Source: Rhodococcus sp. ARC_M6
GTDB taxonomy: Bacteria > Actinomycetota > Actinomycetes > Mycobacteriales > Mycobacteriaceae
Reading direction: 5' to 3'
Assembly: GCF_022810305.1 (NCBI RefSeq)
Contig: NZ_JALGQH010000026.1
Span: 1 to 64,000 of the forward strand
Length of the DNA: 64,000 nt
The notes below the pieces were generated by a model. It searched no databases and was not told the origin of the DNA. It worked only from the letters and a program-made list of their open reading frames with translations. This document shows, piece by piece, positions 1 to 9,122 of this stretch. The position numbers and the translations under genes are program-made. How positions within the stretch are numbered: position 1 is the first letter of the stretch; every line of letters begins with the position of its first letter.

Positions 1-4
1 CACC

Positions 5-77
5 AGATTGGTGCTCCTTGTTTCTGGAATTTTTCAACTGTCGCAAGTCGAATTATCCCAGGTAAGGGCACCAATCT
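5..77. repeat. 10-bp inverted repeat upstream of the first gene
   Basis: AGATTGGTGC at 5-14 is perfectly complementary to GCACCAATCT at 68-77. Each arm also lies beside a small local hairpin: CACCA-GAT-TGGTG at 1-13 and CACCAA-N6-TTGGTG at 70-87. The two arms could therefore pair with each other or fold separately. This lies directly upstream of the DUF916-like gene. Its role is unknown; a regulatory hairpin or the remnant of a mobile-element end are both possible, and the window begins too close to judge. Confidence 0.35.
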
Positions 78-155
78 TTGTTGGTGACACGGGTTTACCG
101 CGTATTACCGTGAAAGCCCGAGGTTAGCGCGCCCGCTGCGGCAGTTGCGCTGCCG

Positions 156-962
156 GTGCAGCCAACTGCCGGCATTGCGAACATGTTTAGCATCGGTTTG
201 ATCGCCGCGCCCGGACAGCCTTATATCGTTGCGACCCCCAACCCGGGAGATACGGTCACCCGGCAGGTGCGGGTAACTAACAACACAGGTGCAGCCCAGG
301 ATATTTCCGTGTACGCCGGTCCCGCCACTATGGACGACGGAAAGTTCAACGTGGAAAACGCGGGAGAGACAAACGCGCTCTCCACCTGGACCAGCGTTGA
401 CAAGCCCACTGTCTCCCTGGCGAACGGCGCCGCGAAGGACGTGACGGTCACCATCAAGGTTCCGTCCACAGCGCCGTCCGCAGCTTTGTACGGATCGATC
501 TGGGCGGCGATCGGCAATACTCGGGTGGGCGTGCGCATGGACGTGACGGTGGGAGGCACCAACGGACCGGCGGCCAATTTCCTGGTCACCGACCTCATTC
601 CGCAGCGCCAGTCGGATGGCACTGCCGTGATCGCCGCCTCGGTGACCAATACCGGTAACCATTCCGTAGACATGACGGGCACGCTGCATCTGACCGACGG
701 ACCGGGCGGCCAGTGGCTTGACGTGGTGCCGGCTCAGCCGACCACCCTCGCCGCGGGGGGCCGCGGAACTGTGGTGTTCGTGATCCCGAACAGTGCAACG
801 CTGCCCAACGGTCCGTGGACGGCAGATACCCGCTTGAAGAATGGGTATTTCACCCATGGCCTCAAAAAGAACATCACGTTTCCGAATGCGGACTCGCCCG
901 CTACAGGATCGCTCGGATCGCTCGGATCCGGGTCGCTGGGGTCGCTGGGATTTGGTTCGTAA
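156..962 (+). CDS. DUF916-like (WxL-interacting-type) Ig-like surface protein, 5' end probably damaged
   Basis: This is a 268-residue beta-rich protein closely related to the gene at 1809-2852: the two share the PGxTxxxQVRVTNNTGA block, the (V)YAG, LTDGPGG and LPNS(A) segments and overall spacing, so they are paralogs. The shared N-terminal half resembles the DUF916 domain of proteins that act with WxL proteins at the Gram-positive cell surface. A GTG start at 156 gives no signal peptide, although codons just upstream (123-155) read VSAPAAAVALP, which looks like the end of one, and are closed by an in-frame TGA at 111. A plausible signal-peptide start (GTG AAA GCC CGA) lies in another frame at 110, so a frameshift or deletion is likely. 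The C-terminus is a low-complexity tail, GSLGSLGSGSLGSLGFGS, and lacks the membrane anchor of its paralog. No catalytic residues are evident. Confidence 0.6.
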   Translation: MQPTAGIANMFSIGLIAAPGQPYIVATPNPGDTVTRQVRVTNNTGAAQDISVYAGPATMDDGKFNVENAGETNALSTWTSVDKPTVSLANGAAKDVTVTIKVPSTAPSAALYGSIWAAIGNTRVGVRMDVTVGGTNGPAANFLVTDLIPQRQSDGTAVIAASVTNTGNHSVDMTGTLHLTDGPGGQWLDVVPAQPTTLAAGGRGTVVFVIPNSATLPNGPWTADTRLKNGYFTHGLKKNITFPNADSPATGSLGSLGSGSLGSLGFGS

Positions 963-1151
963 CTCCGACTTGACGCCGGGCTTTCCCACGACGTCGCGCG
1001 ATTCGTTTCGTTGTGAAATTAGTAAGTACTAGTTGCCCGCACATGGCCGCTCGGGTCGGCCGTAGGGGCGCGAAGATGAAGATCATGGCGACCCGAGCGC
1101 TCCACATCAGGCCTCCGGAGTTCTCCGGAATCGCCTAAGAGAAGAGGAAAC

Positions 1152-1703
1152 ATGCGTAAGACTCTCATCGCCGCGGCGGCCATTGCCGCCACCGCCGGCT
1201 TGCTGATCCCGGGCGCCGTCGCGAATGCTGCTACTGACAACCAGGTTGTCGACTTCACCGTGACAGCGGCAGCAGGTGGCGGCCTCTCGGTGAGTATCGG
1301 CGGACCGGTGAGCACCCTCGCGCTTCAATCGCTGGGTACCACGGCGAAGGGTAGCCTGACCCTGTTCGGTATCGGAGACTCCCGCGGTGGCGCGACTGGT
1401 TGGAACGCTTCCCTCGCACTTGAAGACTTCGTCAATGTGTCGAATCCAGCCATGAAGATCCCGGCCACCAATGCGACCTATACGCCGAACAGCGTGCTCG
1501 GGCTGATCGGCGGAGGCTCTGCCCCCGTCGTGAGTACTCAGCTCAAGAACACCCCCACGGTTGTCATCACGCGCTCGAACCGTATTCCGGGAGCGTGGCT
1601 GGAAGCGGCGACAGTGCCCAATGTGAATGCTCTGTCCGTCGACATTCCGGCGTCCGTCGCACTGGGACAGTACAAGGCCACCCTGACGCTGTCCGCGGTC
1701 TAG
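1152..1703 (+). CDS. secreted WxL-like beta-sandwich protein
   Basis: The product is 183 residues with a classical Sec signal peptide (MRKT, a hydrophobic run, then a VANA/A-type cleavage site near residue 27). The mature part is beta-rich, carries a TGWNASL motif in the middle and ends with VALGQYKATLTLSAV, the layout of WxL-domain proteins (W motif, then a final G-x-Y-x-x-T-L-T strand). ATG at 1152 has a good ribosome site (AGAGGAAAC). It sits between two DUF916-like genes, as small WxL genes do in Firmicutes operons. Known WxL domains bind peptidoglycan non-covalently; that this one does is inference. Similarity is judged from motif layout only. Confidence 0.6.
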   Translation: MRKTLIAAAAIAATAGLLIPGAVANAATDNQVVDFTVTAAAGGGLSVSIGGPVSTLALQSLGTTAKGSLTLFGIGDSRGGATGWNASLALEDFVNVSNPAMKIPATNATYTPNSVLGLIGGGSAPVVSTQLKNTPTVVITRSNRIPGAWLEAATVPNVNALSVDIPASVALGQYKATLTLSAV

Positions 1704-1758
1704 TTTCAGGACTGTCGTACTTGCCGTCGCAGTAATAGTCAGCGACGGCCAGAATCAA

Positions 1759-1792
1759 CTGTTCGGGGCGCCGATCGTGGCGCCCCGAACAG
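1759..1792 (+). terminator. 14-bp perfect hairpin between WxL-like and DUF916-like genes
   Basis: Positions 1759-1772 are perfectly complementary to 1779-1792 with a 6-base loop. No T-run follows, and the next gene begins 16 bases later, so it could be a terminator or an attenuator that lowers expression of the downstream membrane-anchored gene. Confidence 0.6.
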
Positions 1793-1808
1793 CTATGGAA
1801 GGTGATTT

Positions 1809-2852
1809 ATGCGTGCATTACTCGCTCTGATGGCCGCCGCCGTGCTGATCGTCGGCGCTCCCGCCGTGGCGCTTGCTGACCCAGGTCAGGGCGACGGTAG
1901 CGGTGCGTCATCGGGTTCGGTCACGATTTCCCTTCTCGACGTGGCTAGCAGTCTCAAAGACGACCCGCGCGCGAATATCTACATCACCGACAATGTGCCT
2001 CCCGGCAAGACGATCACGCATCAAGTTCGTGTCACCAACAACACCGGAGCGCCGGCCTCCCTGGACGTGTACGCCGGGTCTGCCAAGATCGTCGACAGTG
2101 CATTCACTCCGGAGAATCGCGGCGTGGATACGGCGTTGACCTCCTGGATTGCCCTCGACAAGTCGGAACTGCAACTCGATGACGGTCAGTCCGAGGACGT
2201 CACGGTTGCCATCGCTGTGCCCGCCGATGCTCCGGAGGTGGAACAGTTCGGTGTGATTTGGGCGTCTACCCAGCCGGCGTCCGCACCTGGTGATCAAGTC
2301 CAGGTTGTCTCCCGAGTCGGAGTCCGTGTTTACCTGTCTGTTGGTGAAGGGAACGGCCCACCATCAGATTTCACGATCGCCAGTCTCACCCCGCAGCGTG
2401 ATGCCGACGGCAACGCAACGGTGGTTGCGAACGTCGAAAACACCGGTGGGCGGGCAATCGATGTGTCCGGCACGCTGGACCTCACCGACGGGCCGGGTGG
2501 GCTCACGGCAAACACTGTGAGCGCGAAGACGACAACAATCGTGCCCGGTGATGGCGGCGAGGTTGTCTTTGCCTTGCCGAACAGTGCCTCGCTCCCTGCC
2601 GGGCCTTGGCAGGGAGTTGTGAAACTCGAGAGCGGCTTCAACAAGCATGATTCATCAGTAGAAATTACGTTCCCGGACAAGGGAATTGGTGATTCCGTCA
2701 GCGAATCCAGCTCGATGCCGTGGGGTGCGATCCTTGGCGTCATTGCGGCACTTGTCCTGGTTGTCGCCGCCGCATTCTTCGTGATCCGTCGCCGCCGCAC
2801 CGCAGCTCATGCTGCTCACAGCGACAGTTCGCAAGGGGCAGAGCTGCCGTGA
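1809..2852 (+). CDS. DUF916-like surface protein with C-terminal membrane anchor
   Basis: The 347-residue protein has a signal peptide (MRALLALMAAAVLIVGAPAV, cleavage near ALA-D), two Ig-like beta domains (about 30-160 and 160-290), and a C-terminal transmembrane helix at roughly 300-325 followed by RRRR, giving an extracellular domain anchored in the membrane with a short cytoplasmic tail. The first domain matches the DUF916 pattern (PGKTITHQVRVTNNTG). ATG at 1809 has a strong ribosome site (GGAAGG, spacing 8). Its stop overlaps the next start (TGATG at 2850-2854), so translation of the two is coupled. In Firmicutes, DUF916 membrane proteins hold WxL proteins at the wall; the same role here is inferred from the neighbours. 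Confidence 0.7.
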   Translation: MRALLALMAAAVLIVGAPAVALADPGQGDGSGASSGSVTISLLDVASSLKDDPRANIYITDNVPPGKTITHQVRVTNNTGAPASLDVYAGSAKIVDSAFTPENRGVDTALTSWIALDKSELQLDDGQSEDVTVAIAVPADAPEVEQFGVIWASTQPASAPGDQVQVVSRVGVRVYLSVGEGNGPPSDFTIASLTPQRDADGNATVVANVENTGGRAIDVSGTLDLTDGPGGLTANTVSAKTTTIVPGDGGEVVFALPNSASLPAGPWQGVVKLESGFNKHDSSVEITFPDKGIGDSVSESSSMPWGAILGVIAALVLVVAAAFFVIRRRRTAAHAAHSDSSQGAELP

Positions 2853-3559
2853 TGCATTCCCACTCCGCACGCCGTTCCGTTTCACTATTGGTTGGTCTCG
2901 CCGCCGCTGGGGCACTGGTACTTGCCAGTGCCCCAGCGGCGGTGGCCGAGCCAACGGCGTCGACCACCACCGCGACATCCACTCCGATCGAATCGGAATC
3001 GGAAACGACAACCCCCAGCGCAACATCGGCGACAACAACGCCGAAGGCCACCCGCACTCGCGTGCCGACACCCGATTCCGATGAGCCCACAACGAGCGCC
3101 GACGAAGACCCCACGGCCACCGTGTCACCGACCACGAGCGCGACACCAGTCCAAGGCGTCGACAAGCATGAGGTCACCGGCGGACTCACAGTGTCGACGG
3201 GTCCGCTGGTGTTGAATGCGGTACCGAAGCCGGGCGGTGTCGTGAGCGGACAGATGACGGTCCAGGTGGAGGACACGCGGCCCCTGTCCACAGGGTGGAA
3301 TGTCGATGTCAAGACCACGGACGCGCATGGCAGCGGCGGTGGCAGTTTTACGCCCGGCCCAGATTCCTACTATCGCGCGTCCGACACCGCATGCAGTTCC
3401 TCGAGTGGAACAATGCCGCTGACAGTGCAGGCCACGACCGTGGCGACGTCCACACAGAGCTGCCCCGATGCACGCTGGACATCGGACGTGGGGGTCGCAA
3501 TTCCCGCCGATGTGGCACCGGACAACTACTCCATGACCATCACACACTCGGTGTACTGA
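2852..3559 (+). CDS. secreted WxL-like protein with Ser/Thr-rich stalk
   Basis: The product is 235 residues starting at the ATG that overlaps the preceding stop. A signal peptide (MHSHSARRSVSLLVGLAAAG..., cleavage near AVA-E) is followed by about 75 residues very rich in Thr, Ser, Pro and acidic residues, a typical extended wall-spanning stalk. The C-terminal domain (about 110-235) has GWNVDV and ends APDNYSMTITHSVY, the same layout as the WxL-like protein at 1152-1703. Two cysteine pairs are possible (AC at about 181 and SC at about 204). It probably works with the anchored DUF916-like protein encoded immediately upstream. The family assignment rests on motif layout, not alignment. Confidence 0.6.
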   Translation: MHSHSARRSVSLLVGLAAAGALVLASAPAAVAEPTASTTTATSTPIESESETTTPSATSATTTPKATRTRVPTPDSDEPTTSADEDPTATVSPTTSATPVQGVDKHEVTGGLTVSTGPLVLNAVPKPGGVVSGQMTVQVEDTRPLSTGWNVDVKTTDAHGSGGGSFTPGPDSYYRASDTACSSSSGTMPLTVQATTVATSTQSCPDARWTSDVGVAIPADVAPDNYSMTITHSVY

Positions 3560-3577
3560 CCGGATTTCCCGGCGATG

Positions 3578-4498
3578 TCAGGCGGTTCGCCAGAAATCGG
3601 GCCGTGTGCCGTCGATATCGGTGAAACCGTATTCGACGCCTAGTTCGCCGGAACTGGCCGAGCACTGGTTCCACCGGGCGCGTTCCGGATCTGCGGCGAG
3701 GGCTGCAACCGCTCGACCCACAAACCGAGGGGATTCCGACCGCGCAAAATCTGGGGGAGCTGTGGGTCCTTCGCGCTCTGGATCGAGTGCATTTCGCCAA
3801 TTCGATTCTGCGACACCGAAGTTGTCGAGCATCATCTCCGACCTCAACCATCCGGGTGTGAGAGCTACTGCGGTACCACCGAATGGTGCGAGTTCGTGAC
3901 CCTGCGAGTACGCGAGTCGGTTCACCGACACTTTTGCCAAGTCGTAGAACACGGATATTCGATAGTTTGACGCGTTGTATTCGGTAGTGCCGTCGGTCAT
4001 TTCGACCACCAGGCCGCCTGGTCGGTCGATCATCAGAGGCAAGAGATGGTGCGACGTGATGATGTGGGTGTCCAGGGCCAGGCGCAGGATCTGAAATCCT
4101 CGGTCCAGATCGTGCTCCCAGACCGGTGTGTTCCACTCGTCGGGCCCGCCCTTGAGTAGTTCTGCACCCCAGATGTCATTGACGAGAATGTCGATGTGGC
4201 CGAAATCGGCGCGTAATCGTTCCGCCAGGTGCGACACCTGAGCGCTCTTGAGGTGATCGACGGCAATCGGGATTCCGACGCCGCCCAACTCGTTGACCAG
4301 CGTCGCAGTCTCTTCGATGGTTTCGCTACGTGGATAGTCGGACTGAAGTATGCCCGTGGAACTACTCCGGCCGGTACAGATGACTGTTGCGCCCGCTTCC
4401 CCCAAGGCTGCGGCAATTCCGCGGCCCGCGCCTCGGGTTGCTCCGGCTACAACTGCTACGCGCCCGCGCAGGGCATCTGCATTCAGTGACCACGTCAT
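3578..4498 (-). CDS. SDR-family NAD(P)-dependent oxidoreductase
   Basis: The 306-residue short-chain dehydrogenase has the nucleotide-binding glycine motif GATRGAGRG at 19-27 and a catalytic-type YDLAK at 185-189. The NAG motif position reads VNDIWG. The insert around LLKGGPDEWNTPVWEH and overall length resemble the DHRS1-like subgroup of SDRs. The substrate is unknown. The start is ATG at 4498 with GAGAAG upstream; a longer frame to 4579 lacks SDR-like sequence. The gene is convergent with the WxL-like locus (18 bases between stops) and separated from the pentose-phosphate operon, so it appears to be an independent unit. Confidence 0.85.
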   Translation of the reverse strand: MTWSLNADALRGRVAVVAGATRGAGRGIAAALGEAGATVICTGRSSSTGILQSDYPRSETIEETATLVNELGGVGIPIAVDHLKSAQVSHLAERLRADFGHIDILVNDIWGAELLKGGPDEWNTPVWEHDLDRGFQILRLALDTHIITSHHLLPLMIDRPGGLVVEMTDGTTEYNASNYRISVFYDLAKVSVNRLAYSQGHELAPFGGTAVALTPGWLRSEMMLDNFGVAESNWRNALDPEREGPTAPPDFARSESPRFVGRAVAALAADPERARWNQCSASSGELGVEYGFTDIDGTRPDFWRTA

Positions 4499-4802
4499 CG
4501 GTTGATTCTTCTCGCAGTAGCCGATTCGTTTCAAGGCCTCGTGCGGTTCGAGGAACCGAAAGGGCCGACGGCGCGTCAAAGTTTATGACTACTGAAAGAA
4601 CGTGGACCGGGGGGAACATGAATCGTTGTGTGGGGCACAGTGCCCACTGGAGAAATGGTGTCTCGTCGATGAGTTCGGTTGTGTCGCGGCGAAACTCGGG
4701 GAGACTAGCGGCATTTCGATCAGCTGAAATCTGCCGCGCCGCGGACGTTCCGCCGATCCGGGAGTCGCCCGAGGACGACTCCCAGTCGGTGTGAATCGAA
4801 GA
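4499..4802. other. gene-free stretch between the SDR gene and pgl
   Basis: About 300 bases hold no convincing reading frame. The part next to 4498 must contain the SDR promoter, and 4760-4783 contains a small hairpin that would end the pentose-phosphate operon. Confidence 0.6.
4760..4783 (-). terminator. hairpin downstream of pgl
   Basis: GGGAGTCG at 4760-4767 pairs with CGACTCCC at 4776-4783 around an 8-base loop, 19 bases past the pgl stop on the minus strand. There is no clear U-tract. It is a weak candidate terminator for the tkt-tal-zwf-opcA-pgl operon. Confidence 0.45.
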
Positions 4803-5543
4803 TCAGGACAACTGCGATGAAGCGTCCGAATCGAGGAACCAGCGAGTGGCTACCAAACCGGTGGCACCGGCGCAGGGCCAGTCCACCGCTGCGGCGCCGC
4901 CGACAGCGGCTGCAACAGCCTCGGCTTTTGCTGCGCCCGAGACCAGCAGCCACACCTCTTTTGCGCGCTGAACAGCGGGCAAGGTCAGGGTGACGCGAAC
5001 CGGCGGGGGCTTGGGGGAGTCTGTGACCGCGACAACAAATCGAGATTGTTCGCGAACGGCATCGGTATCGGGAAACAGTGAGTTGATGTGCCCTTCGCCG
5101 CCCATGCCAAGGAGATGGACATCGAACGTCGGAACCTGATTTCCGTGTGCCTGCGCACCCAGCAATTGCTCGTATGCCGTTGCTGCGCCCTGCGGATCGC
5201 CCTCGTAGATACCATCTGATGCTGGCATTGGATGAACACGTTCCGGATCGACCGGAACGTGATCGAGGAGAGCTTCCCGGGCCTGAACTTCATTGCGCTC
5301 AGGATCGCCGGCGGGAAGGAAACGCTCGTCGCCCCAGTACAGGTCGATCTGCGCCCAGTCGATGTCGCCGGGAGCTTTGCGCAACTTCTCGAGCAATGCG
5401 ATGCCGGTACCGCCGCCGGTCAGGACGATGGAAGCGAAGCCTCGAGCCTTCTGGGCGTCGACGATCGTTGCCACCAGACGCGCTGCAGCTGCATCGACGA
5501 GCTGTCCTGCGTCCGAAAACTTCTCGACGACAACATCACTCAT
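4803..5543 (-). CDS. pgl: 6-phosphogluconolactonase
   Basis: The 246-residue cytoplasmic enzyme hydrolyses 6-phosphogluconolactone to 6-phosphogluconate, the second step of the oxidative pentose phosphate pathway. It shows family landmarks: [14 protein letters not shown] near the N-terminus, [22 protein letters not shown], and the [14 protein letters not shown] block. ATG at 5543 is chosen because the family begins just there ([15 protein letters not shown]) and because it overlaps the opcA stop by 8 bases, indicating coupling. It is the last gene of the operon and orthologous in position to M. tuberculosis Rv1445c (devB). Confidence 0.95.
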   Translation of the reverse strand: MSDVVVEKFSDAGQLVDAAAARLVATIVDAQKARGFASIVLTGGGTGIALLEKLRKAPGDIDWAQIDLYWGDERFLPAGDPERNEVQAREALLDHVPVDPERVHPMPASDGIYEGDPQGAATAYEQLLGAQAHGNQVPTFDVHLLGMGGEGHINSLFPDTDAVREQSRFVVAVTDSPKPPPVRVTLTLPAVQRAKEVWLLVSGAAKAEAVAAAVGGAAAVDWPCAGATGLVATRWFLDSDASSQLS

Positions 5544-6459
5544 AGGTAACCTTCTCCAAACCGGCCAAAGCCTCTTCGTAGATTTCGTCGGGATCGAGTC
5601 GGCGCAATTCCTCGGCCAGGCAATCGCGGGTTTCGCGGCGACCCAACGAGACGAGTGCATCCGGCTGACCTGTGCGGATCAGGGTCGCCGTCGTGCCTTC
5701 CTGAGGCCTGCTGATCGAGATGCTTCGTGTTTCGAGCTTCATCTCGACACACAGTTCGCCCGTGCGGCGGTACACCGGACCGTCGATCTTGGCAGCCAAC
5801 CAGCCGGCCAAGATATCGAGTGCCGGTTCGGTTTTCAGGCCGGATACCACTGCCGAGACGATCTTCTCGTGCGGCGGTTGATCGAGTGCCGACGCCAGAA
5901 GTGCACGCCAGTACGTCACGCGACTCCACGCCAGGTCGGTATCACCCGCGGTGTACGACGCGAGTCGAGCCTTGATGGTGGCGGTGGGATCGGGTGCGCC
6001 GGTGGCGTCGGTGATACGACGGATCGCAAGCTTGCCCACCGGATCCTTGGCGGGAATCTCGGGAGCCTCGAGAGGCCACCACGCGACGACCGGTGTGTCG
6101 GGGAGCAGGAATGGGATGACAACGCTGCTCTCGTGATCCGCGAGCGGACCGTAGAGACGCAACACCACAACTTCCGAGGCACCGGCGTCGCCGCCGACGC
6201 GAATCTGCGCGTCGAGACGGGGTTCACTCTGCTCGTCGCCGCGCAGGAGCACGATGACGCGGCACGGGTGCTCGCGGCTTGCTTCGTTGGCGGCTTCGAT
6301 CGCTTCTTCGGCGTTGCCGGTGTCACGGGTGCAGACGACAAGCGTCAACACACGACCCAACGTGACCGCGCCGCCGGTCTTACGCAGCTCGACCAGTTTT
6401 TTGCTGACCTGAACCGTTGTGGTGGACGGCAAATCGAGAATCACTAGGGTCGTCTCCAT
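5536..6459 (-). CDS. opcA: glucose-6-phosphate dehydrogenase assembly protein OpcA
   Basis: The 307-residue OpcA homolog begins [26 protein letters not shown]. In cyanobacteria and actinobacteria OpcA supports assembly or activity of Zwf, and it is consistently encoded beside zwf. Recognisable blocks are [16 protein letters not shown] and [22 protein letters not shown] at 6459 overlaps the end of zwf by 16 bases, and the stop overlaps the pgl start, so the three genes form one coupled unit. No catalytic motif is expected. This matches Rv1446c in position. Confidence 0.93.
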   Translation of the reverse strand: METTLVILDLPSTTTVQVSKKLVELRKTGGAVTLGRVLTLVVCTRDTGNAEEAIEAANEASREHPCRVIVLLRGDEQSEPRLDAQIRVGGDAGASEVVVLRLYGPLADHESSVVIPFLLPDTPVVAWWPLEAPEIPAKDPVGKLAIRRITDATGAPDPTATIKARLASYTAGDTDLAWSRVTYWRALLASALDQPPHEKIVSAVVSGLKTEPALDILAGWLAAKIDGPVYRRTGELCVEMKLETRSISISRPQEGTTATLIRTGQPDALVSLGRRETRDCLAEELRRLDPDEIYEEALAGLEKVTYE

Positions 6460-7988
6460 TCGCGTCCGGTGCGGTTCATCATCTCGTCGGCTGAGGGTGG
6501 TCCCCACGTGCCGGCCTCGTAGGGTTCCGGCTTACCGCCGGCGGCCCAATGTTCGAGGACGGGATCGAGGATCTCCCAAGACAATTCGACTTCGGCGTTC
6601 ACCGGGAACAGTGACGGCTCACCGAGCAGAACATCGAGGATGAGTCGCTCGTACGCCTCCGGAGAGGACTCGGTGAAGGCCTGGCCGTAGGAGAAGTCCA
6701 TGTTGACGTCGCGGACTTCCATGCTCGATCCCGGAACCTTGGAACCGAACCGCATGGTGACGCCCTCGTCAGGCTGCACGCGGATGACCAGTGCGTTCTG
6801 ACCGAGATCCTCGGTCATGGTCTTGTCGAACGGCAGGTGCGGCGCACGCTTGAATACCACCGCGATCTCCGTGACACGACGCCCCAAACGCTTACCGGTG
6901 CGCAGGTAGAACGGAACACCGGCCCAACGGCGGGTATCCACTTCGAGGGTGATGGCCGCAAACGTCTCCGTGGTGGAATCGGCTGCGAATCCGTCCTCCT
7001 CGAGGAGTCCGATGACGGGCAGACCGCCCTGCCAGCCGCCCGCGTACTGACCGCGGGCCGTGGTCTCGTCGAGTGGCTCGGCGAGACGGGTGGCGGAAAG
7101 AACCTTAATCTTTTCGGCCTGCAGGTTGAGCGGCTCGAAACTGATCGGCTCTTCCATTGCGGTGAACGCCAACAGTTGAAGCAGATGGTTCTGGATGACG
7201 TCGCGAGCAGCGCCGATGCCGTCGTAGTAACCCGCGCGGCCGCCGAGACCGATGTCCTCGGCCATGGTGATCTGCACGTGGTCGACGTAGTGCGCGTTCC
7301 AGATCGGATCGAACAATTGGTTTGCGAAACGCAGAGCCAGGATGTTCTGAACGGTTTCCTTACCGAGGTAGTGGTCGATACGGAAGACCGTGTCCTCGGG
7401 GAACACTTTGTTCACGACTGCGTTCAGTTCACGAGCACTCTCGAGATCGTGACCGAACGGCTTCTCGATGACGACGCGTCGCCACTGACCCTCTTCGGCC
7501 TGGGCGAGCCCGGATGCCGACAACTGCTCGAGAACCTGTGGGAAGTCGTCCGGGGGAATCGCCAGGTAGAAGCCGTGATTGCCGCCGATGCCACGCTCGG
7601 AATCGAGCGTCGCCAACGTGTTGGTCAGGTTCGTGAAACCTTCGGCGTCGTCGAAGTTGCCCTTGACGAAACGGATGCCGTCGGCCAGGCGTTCCCACAC
7701 ACTTTGACGGAACTTGGTGCGGGCACCGTCCTTGACTGCGTCCAGCACTACCTGGGCGAAGTCTTCGTCAGTCCAGTCACGCCGGGCGAACCCGACCAGA
7801 GCGAATCCGGGCGGCAGCAGTCCTCTGTTGGCAAGGTCGTAAATTGCCGGCATCAGCTTGCGTCTGGCCAAGTCGCCGGTGACCCCGAAAATCACCAGGG
7901 CGCAAGGCCCGGCGATATGCGGAAGACGTTTGTCCGTGCTGTCTCTGAGGGGATTGACCCAATCTGCTGCCGCCGCGGAATCGCTCAC
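6444..7988 (-). CDS. zwf: glucose-6-phosphate 1-dehydrogenase
   Basis: The 514-residue enzyme oxidises glucose-6-phosphate to 6-phosphogluconolactone and makes NADPH. The coenzyme-binding motif GVTGDLARRK is at about 35-44 and the active-site signature RIDHYLGKE at about 201-209. Length is normal for the family. The start is GTG at 7988, four bases after the tal stop. It belongs to the tkt-tal-zwf-opcA-pgl operon and matches Rv1447c (zwf2). The NADPH produced would support the lipid and mycolate synthesis encoded elsewhere in the window. Confidence 0.97.
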   Translation of the reverse strand: MSDSAAAADWVNPLRDSTDKRLPHIAGPCALVIFGVTGDLARRKLMPAIYDLANRGLLPPGFALVGFARRDWTDEDFAQVVLDAVKDGARTKFRQSVWERLADGIRFVKGNFDDAEGFTNLTNTLATLDSERGIGGNHGFYLAIPPDDFPQVLEQLSASGLAQAEEGQWRRVVIEKPFGHDLESARELNAVVNKVFPEDTVFRIDHYLGKETVQNILALRFANQLFDPIWNAHYVDHVQITMAEDIGLGGRAGYYDGIGAARDVIQNHLLQLLAFTAMEEPISFEPLNLQAEKIKVLSATRLAEPLDETTARGQYAGGWQGGLPVIGLLEEDGFAADSTTETFAAITLEVDTRRWAGVPFYLRTGKRLGRRVTEIAVVFKRAPHLPFDKTMTEDLGQNALVIRVQPDEGVTMRFGSKVPGSSMEVRDVNMDFSYGQAFTESSPEAYERLILDVLLGEPSLFPVNAEVELSWEILDPVLEHWAAGGKPEPYEAGTWGPPSADEMMNRTGREWRRP

Positions 7989-7992
7989 CGGC

Positions 7993-9117
7993 TCAGCTCT
8001 TCTGGGTTGCTACGCGGAGCTGCTCGGCCGTGGCCTCGAGCAGTTCGTTCCAGGACACCTCGAACTTGTCGACGCCCTCGGTCTCGAGAACGTTGAACAC
8101 GTCCGTGAGATCGATGCCGACGGCCACAAGCTGATCGAAGATCGCCTGAGAAGCTGCAGCCGTGCCGGAGATGGTGTCGCCCGTGACGTCGCCGTGGTCG
8201 GCGAGCGCGTCGAGCGTCTTCTCCGGCATGGTGTTGACCGTGTTGGGTGCAACCAGTTCCGTGACGTAGAGCGTGTCCGGGTAGGCGGTGTTCTTGACGC
8301 CGGTGGACGCCCACAGGGGACGCTGCGCCTTGGCACCGTCAGCAAGGAGAGCGTGGAATCGCGGCGCGACCTCGAAAACCTGCTGGTACGCGTTGTACGC
8401 CAGACGGGCATTGGCCAGAGCGGCCTTGCCACGAAGCTCGAGAGCGTCCGGCGTGCCGATGGCATTCAGGCGGTTGTCGATCTCGGAATCCACGCGGGAG
8501 ACGAAGAACGATGCGACAGACTCGATGGACGAGATGTCGCGGCCGGCAGCCTTGGCTGTTTCCAGACCGTCGAGGTATGCGCCCATGACGGCTTCGTAAC
8601 GCTCGACCGAGAAGATCAAGGTGACGTTGACGCTGATGCCCTCGCCGATCACCTTGGCGATGGCGGGAATGCCGGCCAGCGTCGCGGGAATCTTGATGAG
8701 AACGTTCGGACGGTCCACGATCTTGTGCAGTTCGATTGCCTGCGCAACAGTCGCATCGGTGTCGTGTGCCAGACGAGGATCTACCTCGATGGACACACGG
8801 CCGTCAACGCCGTTGGAGGCCTCGAACTGCGGTGTCAGGATGTCGCACGCTGCGCGGACGTCGTCAGTGGTGACTGCCGTAATGGTGGCGTCGACATCGG
8901 CGCCGCTCTGGGCGAGTTCACGAACCTGAGCGTCGTAATCCGAGCCCTTGGAGAGAGCGGCCTGGAAGATCGACGGGTTGGTGGTGACACCCACGATCGA
9001 CTTGGTGTCGATGAGGTTCTGCAGGTTTCCGGACTGGATTCGATCTCGCGATAGATCGTCCAGCCAGATGGAAACGCCTGCAGCGGTAAGCTTTTCGGTG
9101 TTCACGTTCTGTGTCAT
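7993..9117 (-). CDS. tal: transaldolase
   Basis: The 374-residue transaldolase transfers a dihydroxyacetone unit between sugar phosphates in the non-oxidative pentose phosphate pathway. The Schiff-base lysine is K142 in NVLIKIPAT, and the [11 protein letters not shown] motif lies near residue 41. ATG at 9117 is preferred because AGGGATGATCTCG precedes it; an ATG three codons upstream is possible. It starts 5 bases after the tkt stop. The length fits the longer actinobacterial/cyanobacterial type of transaldolase. Confidence 0.96.
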   Translation of the reverse strand: MTQNVNTEKLTAAGVSIWLDDLSRDRIQSGNLQNLIDTKSIVGVTTNPSIFQAALSKGSDYDAQVRELAQSGADVDATITAVTTDDVRAACDILTPQFEASNGVDGRVSIEVDPRLAHDTDATVAQAIELHKIVDRPNVLIKIPATLAGIPAIAKVIGEGISVNVTLIFSVERYEAVMGAYLDGLETAKAAGRDISSIESVASFFVSRVDSEIDNRLNAIGTPDALELRGKAALANARLAYNAYQQVFEVAPRFHALLADGAKAQRPLWASTGVKNTAYPDTLYVTELVAPNTVNTMPEKTLDALADHGDVTGDTISGTAAASQAIFDQLVAVGIDLTDVFNVLETEGVDKFEVSWNELLEATAEQLRVATQKS

Positions 9118-9122
9118 CGAGA

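Noticed and set aside
6837-9054. Long plus-strand open frames opposite zwf and tal
   Set aside because: They run antisense to well-supported operon genes and show no family motifs.
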